Below, one piece after another: positions 35,413 to 45,055 of a DNA stretch of 64,000 nt. The position numbers and the translations under genes were made by a program. Source of the stretch: Acidimicrobiia bacterium (GTDB lineage Bacteria; Actinomycetota; Acidimicrobiia; Acidimicrobiales; SKKL01). Position 1 is the first letter of the stretch. Every line of letters starts with the position of its first letter. Below the pieces are notes generated by a model, which had not been told where the DNA came from, did not search any database, and saw only the letters and a list, made by a program, of their open reading frames with translations. The stretch spans positions 434,001 to 498,000 of the forward strand of contig JBAYRL010000001.1 in assembly GCA_041676705.1 (NCBI GenBank), in the 5' to 3' direction.

Positions 35413-36873
35413 CTAACGTCGCTCAAATAGAACGAAGTGAGCGTCACTGGCTCTGCTCACTGGCCCTGTGGCTATTCGACCCGAATCAGTTAAATCTATA
35501 ACCTGTTGCCAATCTGTATTACCGCCTAGAGCATGAGCAATGGGCGTCTCGCGTTCCGCCACTACATAATCAATTTGGTACTGATCCAAGGTCCGCCGCA
35601 CATCTGATCCACGGTAAAGGCCAGTAAAACTATCAAGAATTGGCAGCGGGTAGACATCGAATCGATCGTCAAAAAAGGTGGTCCCCGTAGCTCCATAACG
35701 ATAGTTAAGGTAGTTTCCTAGTCTGGCCGGATAGGCAAGCCGGACTTCAGGATTAGGTAATAATTCATGTTTCTCAAGATATATAATAATACTCATCGGA
35801 TACTGCTTTAGGTTTAAGTCCGGTGACTTGATTACCCAAACCGCGATCGAAATTAATGAAAGCGCGGCCGCTCCAAGAAGAGGAACCGTTGACCGTAGTT
35901 TCTGCGACGCAGTGAAGCTGCCAAAACTAGGTGCAGCGTCCGCAAGAGCTATTGAAAAAAAGAGACCCGCCATCGGTACGTTTCTGACAGCCAGCAATGC
36001 CGCTGCAACCATAAGGCATACTGGCAAGACCTTGCTCCAGCGTTGCACCCAGGCATACGTGAGTGCGACCATCACCAAAACTAACTGGAAAAGATATATC
36101 TTCATCCATGAGGTGCTGAAATCGGGTGACTGCCACTCCTGAATGGCCTGAAAAGCTTGATTCCGCGCCAATAGCTGAAATGGAAACCACAGCAGTACAC
36201 CTGGACGGGGCGTTATGAAGCCACCTATCACTATTCCAATAGCAACTAATGACAGCAGTTTCTTTTGGCGTGCGATATCGTCACCATCGAGCCACTTACC
36301 CATAGTGATAGCTAATAAGATTAGGATACCCATCGGGAATGACCCATGGCTATTAATCCAAATCCACATAAGCGGAATAGCCGTCCACAGTGGCCCATTG
36401 TCAACCAGGATGAGTATCGCCACGAACGCAACAAAGCCAACCATCAAGGGCCGCTCCACGAATCCAGGTGCGCAAACGGCAAAGCCAAGCGCTGCTATTG
36501 CTAAGCGCGGGATTAGGCTTTCTGCCGATTTAGTAAGGTGCCAAATGCCTAGGCCACCTAGACCAGCCAAGAATGCATGGAAGAATCGAATGCCAACTAG
36601 TCCAACCGTACTTTCCAGGCCAGCGTAAATTGTTGACACTAGCCAAGACTGGACCACCCACGGTTCGCCGAATGCTGTAAATGTAAATGGATCAGCACGA
36701 GGTATTGAGCGCGTATCCCAAATAATATGGCCGGTGGCTAAATGAGTGAAAAAGCTATTATCGCTTAGCTGTTTAGCCCCCGTAAGGGCTCCAGCTAACA
36801 GAAATAGCGAACCGATAGCCCAAACAAATGAGCCCCGCAAGTTTCTGGTCGTTCGCTCAAGCGAAGGCTTCAC
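35413..36873 (-). CDS. Polytopic membrane protein, possible GT-C glycosyltransferase
   Basis: About 486 residues with roughly ten membrane helices and a C-terminal extracytoplasmic domain. Early residues read HLATGHIIWDTRSIPRADPF, a segment found in uncharacterised actinobacterial and other bacterial membrane proteins resembling dolichol-mannose-type transferases. The C-terminus has FFDDRFDVYP and VVAERETPIAHAL. It overlaps the end of tadC, so it belongs to the Tad operon, where pilin glycosylation is a possible job. The GTG at 36873 is preferred to a TTG at 36909, which would overlap tadC by over 50 bases. Confidence 0.7.
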   Translation of the reverse strand: MKPSLERTTRNLRGSFVWAIGSLFLLAGALTGAKQLSDNSFFTHLATGHIIWDTRSIPRADPFTFTAFGEPWVVQSWLVSTIYAGLESTVGLVGIRFFHAFLAGLGGLGIWHLTKSAESLIPRLAIAALGFAVCAPGFVERPLMVGFVAFVAILILVDNGPLWTAIPLMWIWINSHGSFPMGILILLAITMGKWLDGDDIARQKKLLSLVAIGIVIGGFITPRPGVLLWFPFQLLARNQAFQAIQEWQSPDFSTSWMKIYLFQLVLVMVALTYAWVQRWSKVLPVCLMVAAALLAVRNVPMAGLFFSIALADAAPSFGSFTASQKLRSTVPLLGAAALSLISIAVWVIKSPDLNLKQYPMSIIIYLEKHELLPNPEVRLAYPARLGNYLNYRYGATGTTFFDDRFDVYPLPILDSFTGLYRGSDVRRTLDQYQIDYVVAERETPIAHALGGNTDWQQVIDLTDSGRIATGPVSRASDAHFVLFERR

Positions 36874-37789
36874 GAATATTGATGATGGCCGGACCGAGTA
36901 CGACCACAAATAGAGCCGGGAAGATGCAGAACACCATCGGTATCATCATTTTTACTGGTGCTTTTTGTGCCCGCTCTTGAGCAAACTGACGCCGACGAAT
37001 CCGCATTTCGTCGGCCTGGGAACGCAATACTCGGCCAATCGGTACACCAAAAGTATCGGCTTGCAGAATAGCCATCACAAATGACCGAATCTCTGGAATA
37101 TCGGTGCGTTCATCTAACGCGCGCATTGCATCGGATCGCGTAGAACCAGCTCGGACTTCGCCCAACATGCGGCCAAACTCATCGGAAAGTGGCCCTGGCA
37201 CGGAAGTAACCACTCGATCAATGGCTTGTTCGAAACCTAAGCCCGCCTCAACCGAGATGACCAGCAGATCCATAATGTCAGGCAACGTGGTACGCAGCAT
37301 ATACTGGCGTTCTTCTACTTGACGGTCGAGAATCGCATCGGGGCCGATAATTAACGCCAAAGTTAGCAACGCAAAAGCTGCGTGATGAACGGTACCGCTG
37401 AGATCAAGAGGGTTAAACCAGTAGTTGATGATAAAGACAACCGGTACAAGAACAACGGTGACTACTCGAATAGCTAAGAAACGATCAGCTTCCTGAGCCT
37501 CAGGTTTACCGGCACGAACCAGCTTTTGCTTCACCGTGTCTACGTAACCGACCGGGGTGTATCTACGCCCCAGACCAGTAAGCCCGCCAACGATGGGCTG
37601 CAAGGCGCGCTCAGCTAAGGGCACCAACAGTTCTTGGTCGCGGACGTTATCTATCTCGAAGCCATCTAACTGGCGTAACGATTCGCGTACAATGGCCTTA
37701 TCTTCGGCTTGCCAAGCGACAGTTACGATTACAGCAGCAATAACGCCACCAAACATGATCACAATGGCCACTAGGGGTAGATCAAACAT
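36857..37789 (-). CDS. tadC: TadC-like pilus assembly platform protein
   Basis: The 310-residue protein has N- and C-terminal membrane helices around a T2SS-F domain (DIMDLLVISVEAGLGFEQAI, DEFGRMLGEVRAGSTRSDA). With TadB it makes the inner-membrane platform driven by TadA. The start overlaps the tadB stop by eight bases. Confidence 0.88.
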   Translation of the reverse strand: MFDLPLVAIVIMFGGVIAAVIVTVAWQAEDKAIVRESLRQLDGFEIDNVRDQELLVPLAERALQPIVGGLTGLGRRYTPVGYVDTVKQKLVRAGKPEAQEADRFLAIRVVTVVLVPVVFIINYWFNPLDLSGTVHHAAFALLTLALIIGPDAILDRQVEERQYMLRTTLPDIMDLLVISVEAGLGFEQAIDRVVTSVPGPLSDEFGRMLGEVRAGSTRSDAMRALDERTDIPEIRSFVMAILQADTFGVPIGRVLRSQADEMRIRRRQFAQERAQKAPVKMMIPMVFCIFPALFVVVLGPAIINIREAFA

Positions 37790-39704
37790 CGACTTCGATC
37801 ACCTTCTTCATCCAATAAAAGCCACCGAGTGCTAACAGTGCTGCACCGACAAGCATGATATTGCCAACAGGGTCTTCAAAAAGTGTTCCGATGTAATCAG
37901 GGTTCAAAATCCACATGGCGACGCCCAGGGCCACAGGAAGAATTCCTAAAACAATACCGCTGATTCGACCTTCAGCCGTTAACGCATCAACGTCGCGGCG
38001 TAAACGCTCACGCTGCACCATGGTGTCGGCCACCGTGAGCAAAAGTTCGGCTAGATTACCGCCCACTTCTCGCTGTATACCAATAGCCAGAACGGCCCAG
38101 TCGAAATCTTTACTGGCCATGCGTTCGGCCGATGCTTCCATGGCCTCTTCTAGAGGTCGGCCCAAACGTGCTTCGGTAACAATACGGCGAAGCTCACGAC
38201 CCATGGGCTCGGAAACCTCGACCGAAACCGCCTCTACCCCCTGCATGAGCGAATAACCGGCCCTCAAGGTTCCTGCCAGCATTTGTAGGGTGTCGGGCAG
38301 TTGGGCCTGGAAAGCCTTTTGGCGACGTGAAGCCAAGAAATTCACTACCGCGGGTGGAACAAGAATCATCATTCCGCCCACAATTAATGCCACCAAAGCA
38401 TTTCCGCTTAGAGCCAAAATCGCCAGCAACAAAAGCACGGCGCCAGCAAGATAGAAGAACAATGCTTCGCCAGCCCGCAACGGCAGGTTGGCACGCTCTA
38501 ACATACCCTCCACCTTGGTCAGCATGTTGCGCTGTTCGGCTAAACCCTCAGTGAGGTTTACGGCTCGTTTCAAAAAGGCGGTTTTAACAACCGAAGCCGT
38601 ACCACCCTCTTCTTCATCGACAACGGGCGCCGGCCCTTCAACGTACGTGTCGATAATGTCGAGCGCACCCGGCTCGCGGGTAACCAAGGCCCCAATGGCA
38701 TAAACCGCTAAAGCCACTGCGGCTAATACCAGCAAGAGGCCAATCCACAAGCCGTACTCGCCTAGGAAACCACCGCCGCTAGCGGTGGAAACACCCACAA
38801 ATGTTAAAGCCGCCGGGCCGACCGAAAAACCACCGGTTACATACGAAGCGGTGGCCTGGCTGTTACCAACCTTAAGCACTAAGTCGATAGGCCCCGATGG
38901 GTTAACCGATGCAAAAGTGAGCAACTGCTGGCCAGAAATCTGCTGGGCCACGTCTTCCATGGCGGCACCCAAAGCAGTGGGGTTTTCTTGGCCGTGATAA
39001 ACGCCACCCACCGTTTGGGTTATGGCCCGCACCGAGCCCACATCTAGGCCACGCCCTTCTAGGCCAACCGCATACAAACTAGCTTTGGCCGCTACCAGCG
39101 CTCCCCTAGCTTGAGAAGCTGAAATGGTAGCACCACGAGCCGAACCACCAGCCACCAAAACCACGTTGCGCTGGTAGGTATCGGCGTTTTCTAAAATACG
39201 TGCTGCGCTTCGAAGACCGTCCCACAAAGCACTTTCACCATCGGCAGCTAAACCTTCAACGGCAACTAGCAACCGGTCGGTGTCGGTGGTTAAACGCTGC
39301 ACTTCACGGGCTTGGCCACCTAGGGACACAATGGCCACCCGCTCTTGCGGGTCGCGATTGCGAATGTAAGCCGAGGCTGCTTCACGGGCTTGAACCATCC
39401 CACCCGAAGCTTCCATGGCCGCCGAAGTATCGACAACAATGACAGTGGCATTAGCATCGCCAGGCACGACTTCGACGGCTGCCGGGGTAACACTCTGTCC
39501 GTTTTCGATCAGTTCAGCCGAAGCCAAATCAGCCGCCGGGCCAGCGTAATCAACCACCAACTGCACCGCGGAAGCACTACGGCTATCAACCGAACGAATT
39601 GCTAAACCAGTTCCATTCGCGCTGTCTTGTTGAGCGTTGGCCTGGGCTAAACCCAACGACAACAGGGTTATTACGGCAACTATGCCCCCCAATAGGCGTT
39701 TCAT
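37782..39704 (-). CDS. tadB: TadB platform protein fused to a von Willebrand A domain
   Basis: The 640-residue protein has a signal peptide (ending about ANA, residue 24) and an exported vWA-like domain (about 85-270) with the MIDAS-like VIVVDTSAAMEASG. A first membrane helix follows near 320, then a T2SS-F domain (LPDTLQMLAGTLRAGYSLMQ, REVGGNLAELLLTVADTM) and two closing helices. Ordinary TadB is about 300 residues and lacks the vWA part. The MIDAS is partial: the third Ser of DxSxS is Ala. The vWA domain may bind pilin or a surface ligand, an inference only. It overlaps tadA by four bases. Confidence 0.88.
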   Translation of the reverse strand: MKRLLGGIVAVITLLSLGLAQANAQQDSANGTGLAIRSVDSRSASAVQLVVDYAGPAADLASAELIENGQSVTPAAVEVVPGDANATVIVVDTSAAMEASGGMVQAREAASAYIRNRDPQERVAIVSLGGQAREVQRLTTDTDRLLVAVEGLAADGESALWDGLRSAARILENADTYQRNVVLVAGGSARGATISASQARGALVAAKASLYAVGLEGRGLDVGSVRAITQTVGGVYHGQENPTALGAAMEDVAQQISGQQLLTFASVNPSGPIDLVLKVGNSQATASYVTGGFSVGPAALTFVGVSTASGGGFLGEYGLWIGLLLVLAAVALAVYAIGALVTREPGALDIIDTYVEGPAPVVDEEEGGTASVVKTAFLKRAVNLTEGLAEQRNMLTKVEGMLERANLPLRAGEALFFYLAGAVLLLLAILALSGNALVALIVGGMMILVPPAVVNFLASRRQKAFQAQLPDTLQMLAGTLRAGYSLMQGVEAVSVEVSEPMGRELRRIVTEARLGRPLEEAMEASAERMASKDFDWAVLAIGIQREVGGNLAELLLTVADTMVQRERLRRDVDALTAEGRISGIVLGILPVALGVAMWILNPDYIGTLFEDPVGNIMLVGAALLALGGFYWMKKVIEVDV

Positions 39705-41062
39705 CGCCCAACCGCCTTTTGGCCCATTGGTTCGGGCTGGAACACCTCGGCACCCAAACGAATACCCAGATCAGCCAGCTTCTCGGCGAACTTGGGCCGC
39801 ACCCCGGTAGCCTTTAGATGTCCACGGAAACGACCGTTTTCATCAACACCCATACCAAAGTCGAACAGGAAAATATCTTGCAAGGTGATCACATCACCTT
39901 CCATACCCTGTACCTCGGTGATGTGGGTAATACGACGAGTACCATCACGCAAGCGGCTTAGATGCACAATTAGGTTCAACGCCGAAGCCATCTGTTCCCG
40001 AATGGCTCGTACCGGCAAATCGAAACCGGCCATCAGAGTCATGGTTTCAATACGAGCCAAAGTATCACGAGGAGAGTTGGAGTGAATGGTGGTGATTGAA
40101 CCATCGTGACCAGTGTTCATGGCCTGGAGCATGTCAAGAGTTTCACCAGCTCGACACTCCCCCACCACAATACGATCAGGCCGCATACGCAAAGTGTTTT
40201 TCACCAGATCACGAATGGTTACCTGACCCCGACCTTCAATGTTTGGCGGCCGGGCCTCTAGGGCCAAGACGTGATCTTGATGTAGCTGAAGCTCTTTAGC
40301 GTCTTCCACCGTAATAATGCGTTCATCGGAAGGAATAAACGACGAAAGCACATTTAGCGTGGTGGTCTTACCAGTACCAGTACCGCCAGAAACAATAATG
40401 TTAAGCCGGCCAACCACACAGGCCTGCAAGAATCGGGCAGCCTGGGCGTTCAAAGTACCAAAGCGAATCAGGTCGTCAATTTGAAGAGGATCGGTGGAAA
40501 ACTTACGGATTGTTAGGAACGGCCCGCCTATGGCCAGAGGGTGAATAACGGCATTCACCCGTGAACCGTCGGGCAAACGAGCATCAACCATGGGGTTGGC
40601 TTCGTCGATGCGCCGCCCGACCTGGCCCACAATCTTGTCAATAATGCGACGGAGGTGCGTTTCGTCAATGAATGAGGCAGTGTCTTTTTGAATACGGCCC
40701 GAACGTTCCACAAACACACTGTCGGGACCATTCACCATAATTTCGGTGACGGCCTCTTCCCGAAGCAGCCGATCGATAGGGCCATAACCCAAAATATCGT
40801 CGGCCACATCTTGAATCAGCTGCGCCTTGTCGGAAGCCGAAAGTGGCGTGCGTTCTTGAGCTAACGAGCTTTGTAGATGCTCTTGCACCCGACGGTTCAG
40901 GTCGTCTTCGCTTAAGCGCTTGTCGTAAAGAATGGGGCCTAAATCATCAATCAACTGGTGATGGATCTTTTGGCGTAACAAATCGAGGGCCGGGTCGCGC
41001 ACACTCGACAAACCCTGCGTTCCGGGTGCCCCTTGTTGATGCAATTTCCTATACAACGACAT
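39701..41062 (-). CDS. tadA: TadA/CpaF pilus assembly ATPase
   Basis: The 453-residue protein of the GspE/VirB11 type has Walker A VSGGTGTGKTTTLN, an acidic ITVEDAKELQL box, a His box (AMNTGHDGSITTIHSN) and the CpaF N-terminal domain (DDILGYGPIDRLL). It powers Flp pilus extension from the cytoplasm. The gene overlaps the vWA-TadB gene and follows cpaE. Confidence 0.95.
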   Translation of the reverse strand: MSLYRKLHQQGAPGTQGLSSVRDPALDLLRQKIHHQLIDDLGPILYDKRLSEDDLNRRVQEHLQSSLAQERTPLSASDKAQLIQDVADDILGYGPIDRLLREEAVTEIMVNGPDSVFVERSGRIQKDTASFIDETHLRRIIDKIVGQVGRRIDEANPMVDARLPDGSRVNAVIHPLAIGGPFLTIRKFSTDPLQIDDLIRFGTLNAQAARFLQACVVGRLNIIVSGGTGTGKTTTLNVLSSFIPSDERIITVEDAKELQLHQDHVLALEARPPNIEGRGQVTIRDLVKNTLRMRPDRIVVGECRAGETLDMLQAMNTGHDGSITTIHSNSPRDTLARIETMTLMAGFDLPVRAIREQMASALNLIVHLSRLRDGTRRITHITEVQGMEGDVITLQDIFLFDFGMGVDENGRFRGHLKATGVRPKFAEKLADLGIRLGAEVFQPEPMGQKAVGR

Positions 41063-41104
41063 TTAAAACCATCCCTATACGAACCAACGATGATTTAGCG
41101 CTAG

Positions 41105-42328
41105 CTAACGGCGTCGTGCCCCCTTCTTTTCGTCTAACAACACCGACGCCAACTCTTCAATGGCCTTGCTAACCCCCGATTTAGGGGCATCAAGAACAAC
41201 TGGAATACCTTTATTCACCGATTGAGGAACGGCGATGTCACTTGGAATCAGCACCTGAGCTTTAATTCCCAAGGTTCGCTCCACCTCGTTAACTTCTAAG
41301 CGGACTTTCGATTTAGCTCGGTTCAAAACCAGATGCAGCTTTTCAACCGGGGTGTTCAACAACTTCAAGGTCTGCAGACCAATTTTCACGTTCTTGATGT
41401 TCGGAATATCCATCCCCGCGATCAAGAAAATATCGTCACTGATCTCGATTAGGCCCAAGACCACTTCATTGAAATATGCCGGTGTGTCGACAATGACATG
41501 CGCCGCGAAACTACGAATAATTTCAATGATGCGGACCATATCTTCGGCCCGGATCTGGTCGGCAAAAGCCGGTTCAAGCGGTGCTGGCAACACCAACAAA
41601 CCAGAAGGTTCGTGGCGTACTAACAGGCTTTGGATGAGCGAGGCATCTAGTCGATCAATCGAGGCTACCGCATCGACAATGGTGTGCTGTGGAGCCAGTT
41701 TCAACATGACTGCCACATCGCCAAATTGCAGGTTGGCATCGACTAAGACCACCGGGCGTTCCGAGCGTCTAGCCAAAGAGACTGCCAGGTTGGTGGCCAA
41801 CATCGACTTGCCGGCCCCACCTTTAGTAGAAAAAATGGTGCTGACACGGCCCAGCTCGCCCAGTTGAGCACTCGCATCGTCAAGAGTGGCCAAAGCCGCT
41901 GAACCGGCGGTCAAAGTTTGTGCCACCCTCTGCACGGCCGAGTTCAAAGCACCAGTATCAACAGGTGAGTTCAACACATCGCGGACCCCGGCACGCAGAG
42001 CCAGCTGCAACAAATCAGTAGAAAGTTCTTCCGCCAGCAAAATGGCACCCACCTCGCGATGGGCACGAACTAAATCTTCAACCTCTACAAACTGGGCACT
42101 GTTCGAACACGACGGACCCAAAACCGCAACCGCAGGATTCCCAAGCAAGCGGGCCCGAAATTCGCCGATGCTGCTAAAGGTGGTCACCCCGTCTCCAAGC
42201 TGCATCACCAAACGATTCCGAACGGCTTGATCGGTATCGACTACGGCAATAGCGACACCAGGTGGCACCGCGGGGCTGTGACCACCAGGGTTTGATCCAA
42301 AGCTGCTTGAATCAGAGGCAAACGACAT
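41105..42328 (-). CDS. cpaE: CpaE/TadZ-like ParA-type ATPase
   Basis: The 407-residue protein has a receiver-like N-terminal domain (AIAVVDTDQAVRNRLVMQLG) and a MinD/ParA ATPase with the deviant Walker A FSTKGGAGKSMLATNLAVSL. In Tad systems it places the apparatus in the cell. The ATG at 42328 follows the cpaB stop and an AAGGA site; a longer start would overlap cpaB. Confidence 0.9.
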   Translation of the reverse strand: MSFASDSSSFGSNPGGHSPAVPPGVAIAVVDTDQAVRNRLVMQLGDGVTTFSSIGEFRARLLGNPAVAVLGPSCSNSAQFVEVEDLVRAHREVGAILLAEELSTDLLQLALRAGVRDVLNSPVDTGALNSAVQRVAQTLTAGSAALATLDDASAQLGELGRVSTIFSTKGGAGKSMLATNLAVSLARRSERPVVLVDANLQFGDVAVMLKLAPQHTIVDAVASIDRLDASLIQSLLVRHEPSGLLVLPAPLEPAFADQIRAEDMVRIIEIIRSFAAHVIVDTPAYFNEVVLGLIEISDDIFLIAGMDIPNIKNVKIGLQTLKLLNTPVEKLHLVLNRAKSKVRLEVNEVERTLGIKAQVLIPSDIAVPQSVNKGIPVVLDAPKSGVSKAIEELASVLLDEKKGARRR

Positions 42329-42329
42329 C

Positions 42330-43148
42330 TTATTCCTTGCCCGAAGGGCCAAACGGGGTTAATCGAGCCTGATCTTCACCAGGCAGTGTTTCATTGTTAT
42401 CTAGAGGCGGTAACGCTATAGGTGCATAGTCGGACGGAATGAGCGACAAATAAATAGAACCTGGATCTACCGAGATGATGCGCTGCGCCGCTTCCGGCGG
42501 TACCGCAAAGGTGATGAGGCCCGAAGTCATACCATCACCGGTATCTTGCACACTTTCACCAGGTTGTGGTGCGGCATTGCGGTCAATCGCCAGAATGGGA
42601 ACTCGTTGGTACAAATAACGAGCTGATTTAGTGTAAACAGTGGGATTCTCAGGTATTTCGCCTTCGACAGGGATGCTGGCATCGCCGTCGGTTTGTACCA
42701 AAATATTAACTTCATCACCCGGCACCAACAGCCCTGCCACCCCACGGGTGGTGTCGACCATGATGGTTATGGCCACATTGCCATCGGTTAGACGCTCGGA
42801 GAAGGTAATTCGTGCCGACACCGGATCGACAAACATGCCATTCACCAACACCTGGTTGGCGGCTAAGTCGTTTAAAGCCACCATGCCTTCGATAGCTTCT
42901 AGATTATTGGTGGCATTAGCGGGCAAATCTTCCCGATTAATATCGGAGCGTTTAATCAAACCAGCGTTTATAGCTGACTCACCTGGGGTTCCTTTAGGGA
43001 TATCTTCAGCTATCTTGTAGACCTCAACGCGTTCGGCACCCCGGTTCGCGCGATCTTCAATACCCTGCACATAATTAAACAGTGAATAGGTGGCGATCGC
43101 ACCGATAGCAATAGCGGCTATCAGTATCAAAGTTCTACGAGAGCTCAA
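42330..43148 (-). CDS. cpaB: CpaB/RcpC-like pilus assembly protein
   Basis: The 272-residue protein has one N-terminal membrane anchor (LILIAAIAIGAIATYSLFNY), an SAF-like domain (VEVYKIAEDIPKGTPGESAI) and a RcpC-type C-terminal part (VNGMFVDPVSARITFSERL, VPPEAAQRIISV). It lies outside the membrane and assists pilus assembly. It is the first gene of the leftward Tad operon. Confidence 0.85.
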   Translation of the reverse strand: MSSRRTLILIAAIAIGAIATYSLFNYVQGIEDRANRGAERVEVYKIAEDIPKGTPGESAINAGLIKRSDINREDLPANATNNLEAIEGMVALNDLAANQVLVNGMFVDPVSARITFSERLTDGNVAITIMVDTTRGVAGLLVPGDEVNILVQTDGDASIPVEGEIPENPTVYTKSARYLYQRVPILAIDRNAAPQPGESVQDTGDGMTSGLITFAVPPEAAQRIISVDPGSIYLSLIPSDYAPIALPPLDNNETLPGEDQARLTPFGPSGKE

Positions 43149-43450
43149 TTTAACCTCGCACGGTTTGTCTGTGGTGGGCAGTGATTAGGAACACTTAAGC
43201 CACGACACTACTACGAGTGTGCACCGCGGCTCGTTTTGGTTGATCAACAAATCTTGTACATGCATCATGCTGGCTTAGCTGGCCAAACCTCACAAGCACA
43301 ACACATCATTATTGTGTATCGACACAAAGATAAATAGGGGTAAAGCAAATTATTTGCTTTACCCCTACCTGAATAACGCTTTGAAGCTATGAAATACTGC
43401 CCTTGGCTGACCCACCGAGTGAACCAGCCAGGGTTTAATAAGTAGCTAAA
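43149..43450. other. Intergenic region between cpaB and rpsA
   Basis: About 300 bases with the promoter of the leftward Tad operon on the left and a strong hairpin at 43335-43367 that ends rpsA. I see no gene in it. Confidence 0.6.
43335..43367 (-). terminator. Strong hairpin downstream of rpsA
   Basis: AGGGGTAAAGCAAA (43336-43349) pairs perfectly with TTTGCTTTACCCCT (43353-43366) around a TTA loop, and one more T-A pair extends it to 15 bp. It lies about 85 bases after the rpsA stop in the leftward direction. The T-run after it is weak. Confidence 0.75.
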
Positions 43451-44935
43451 CTATGCTTCTTCGGTTGCTTCTTCAGCAGCAACCGGCGGAACGTCGCCTT
43501 CTTCGGCGCTATTGCTGGCCGCATTTTCGTCGCCAGCGGCTCCTTGTTCATACGAAGCCTGAAACTCGGGTGACAAAGCCCCTGGAGGTGCCTCTTGTGG
43601 GTTCTCGGCATAGTAAGCGGCCCAAGCAGCTTCAGCGTCGGAAGGTTCATCGGAGGTGCTACCGATGTAGTTACCTTCTTCGTCGTAGGCATGTTCACCG
43701 AAGTGAGCCTGGTATTCAGCGGCCACCACACCACCTTCGGCGGCTTGTTTGATGGAGAGCGAAATACGACGACGCTGCAAGTCGAGATCGATGATCTTGA
43801 CCCACAGTTCCTCACCAGGGGTAACCACTTGTTCGGGCAAGTCGATGTGGTGCGCCGACATTTCGGAGATGTGCACCAAACCTTCGATACCGTCGCCGAC
43901 CTGAACAAAAGAACCGAACGGAACCAACTTGGTGACACGACCATAAACCAGCTCGCCTACGCGGTGGTTACTGGCGAACTCTTGCCATGGGTCTTGCTGG
44001 GTGGCCTTAAGTGACAGGCTGATGCGCTCGCGGTCGAGGTCGACTTCGAGCACCTGAACGGTGATTTCGTCGCCAACAGCAACCACGGAACCTGGGTGAT
44101 CGACGTGCTTCCACGACAGTTCGGAAACGTGTACCAAACCGTCCATGCCGCCCAAGTCGACGAAAGCACCAAAGTTGACCACCGATGAAACCACACCAGG
44201 GCGAATTTCGCCGGGCTTCAAGTTGGCCAAGAAATCTTCGCGTTGTTCCTTCTGGGTTTCTTCCAACCAAGCCCGACGGGAAAGCACCACATTGTTGCGG
44301 TTCTTATCGAGCTCGATGATTTTGGCATCTAGCGTGCGGCCAACATATGGCTGCAAGTCACGTACTCGGCGCAGTTCAACAAGCGATGCTGGCAGGAAGC
44401 CACGCAGACCGATATCAATAATCAGGCCGCCCTTGACCACTTCAATAACCGGGCCAGAAACGACACCGTCTTGGGCCTTAACTTCTTCGATCGAACCCCA
44501 AGCGCGCTCATACTGGGCACGCTTCTTGGAAAGCAGCAAACGACCGTCTTTGTCTTCCTTTTGAAGAACTAAGGCCTCAACATGCTCGCCGAGCGACACA
44601 ATTTCGGTGGGGTCAACATCGTTACGAATGGAGAGTTCGCGGCTGGGGATAACACCCTCAGACTTGTAACCAATGTCGAGAAGAACCTCGTCGCGGTCAA
44701 CCTTAACGATGACACCTTGCACAATACGACCGTCTTCAACTTCGACCATGCTGGCCGTGTAGGCGTCGTCAATTGAGATGTCGCCAAGGTCGTTTGAGGT
44801 GATGGGGCGGGGCGTGTACACACCCTCTGAATCGAATGTTCCCATGTTGGCGGGAGCGGAGGGTGCTGAACTCGAGGGCGCTTCAGTGGCGGGAGCTTGG
44901 CTCTCGGCTACTTCGGTGCTGGCCTGATCGGACAC
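43451..44935 (-). CDS. rpsA: 30S ribosomal protein S1
   Basis: The 494-residue protein has four S1 RNA-binding repeats, for example GVIVKVDRDEVLLDIGYKSE, GGLIIDIGLRGFLPASLVEL, VVNFGAFVDLGGMDGLVHVS and KLVPFGSFVQVGDGIEGLVH, between a disordered Ala/Ser-rich N-terminus and an acidic Ala/Glu-rich tail. It helps mRNA bind the small ribosomal subunit. The GTG at 44935 is chosen because AGAAGG lies six bases before it; an ATG at 44971 lacks such a site. Confidence 0.96.
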   Translation of the reverse strand: MSDQASTEVAESQAPATEAPSSSAPSAPANMGTFDSEGVYTPRPITSNDLGDISIDDAYTASMVEVEDGRIVQGVIVKVDRDEVLLDIGYKSEGVIPSRELSIRNDVDPTEIVSLGEHVEALVLQKEDKDGRLLLSKKRAQYERAWGSIEEVKAQDGVVSGPVIEVVKGGLIIDIGLRGFLPASLVELRRVRDLQPYVGRTLDAKIIELDKNRNNVVLSRRAWLEETQKEQREDFLANLKPGEIRPGVVSSVVNFGAFVDLGGMDGLVHVSELSWKHVDHPGSVVAVGDEITVQVLEVDLDRERISLSLKATQQDPWQEFASNHRVGELVYGRVTKLVPFGSFVQVGDGIEGLVHISEMSAHHIDLPEQVVTPGEELWVKIIDLDLQRRRISLSIKQAAEGGVVAAEYQAHFGEHAYDEEGNYIGSTSDEPSDAEAAWAAYYAENPQEAPPGALSPEFQASYEQGAAGDENAASNSAEEGDVPPVAAEEATEEA

Positions 44936-45055
44936 TATTTGCCTTCTAAATATATTTGGGTAAACAACCACCGAATACTGCTAGCGGTTGGCGCTGAAGG
45001 CCACCCGGTCGGATGGTCGCTAACTTCACACGCGTAGGGGTAAAAGCATATCACC

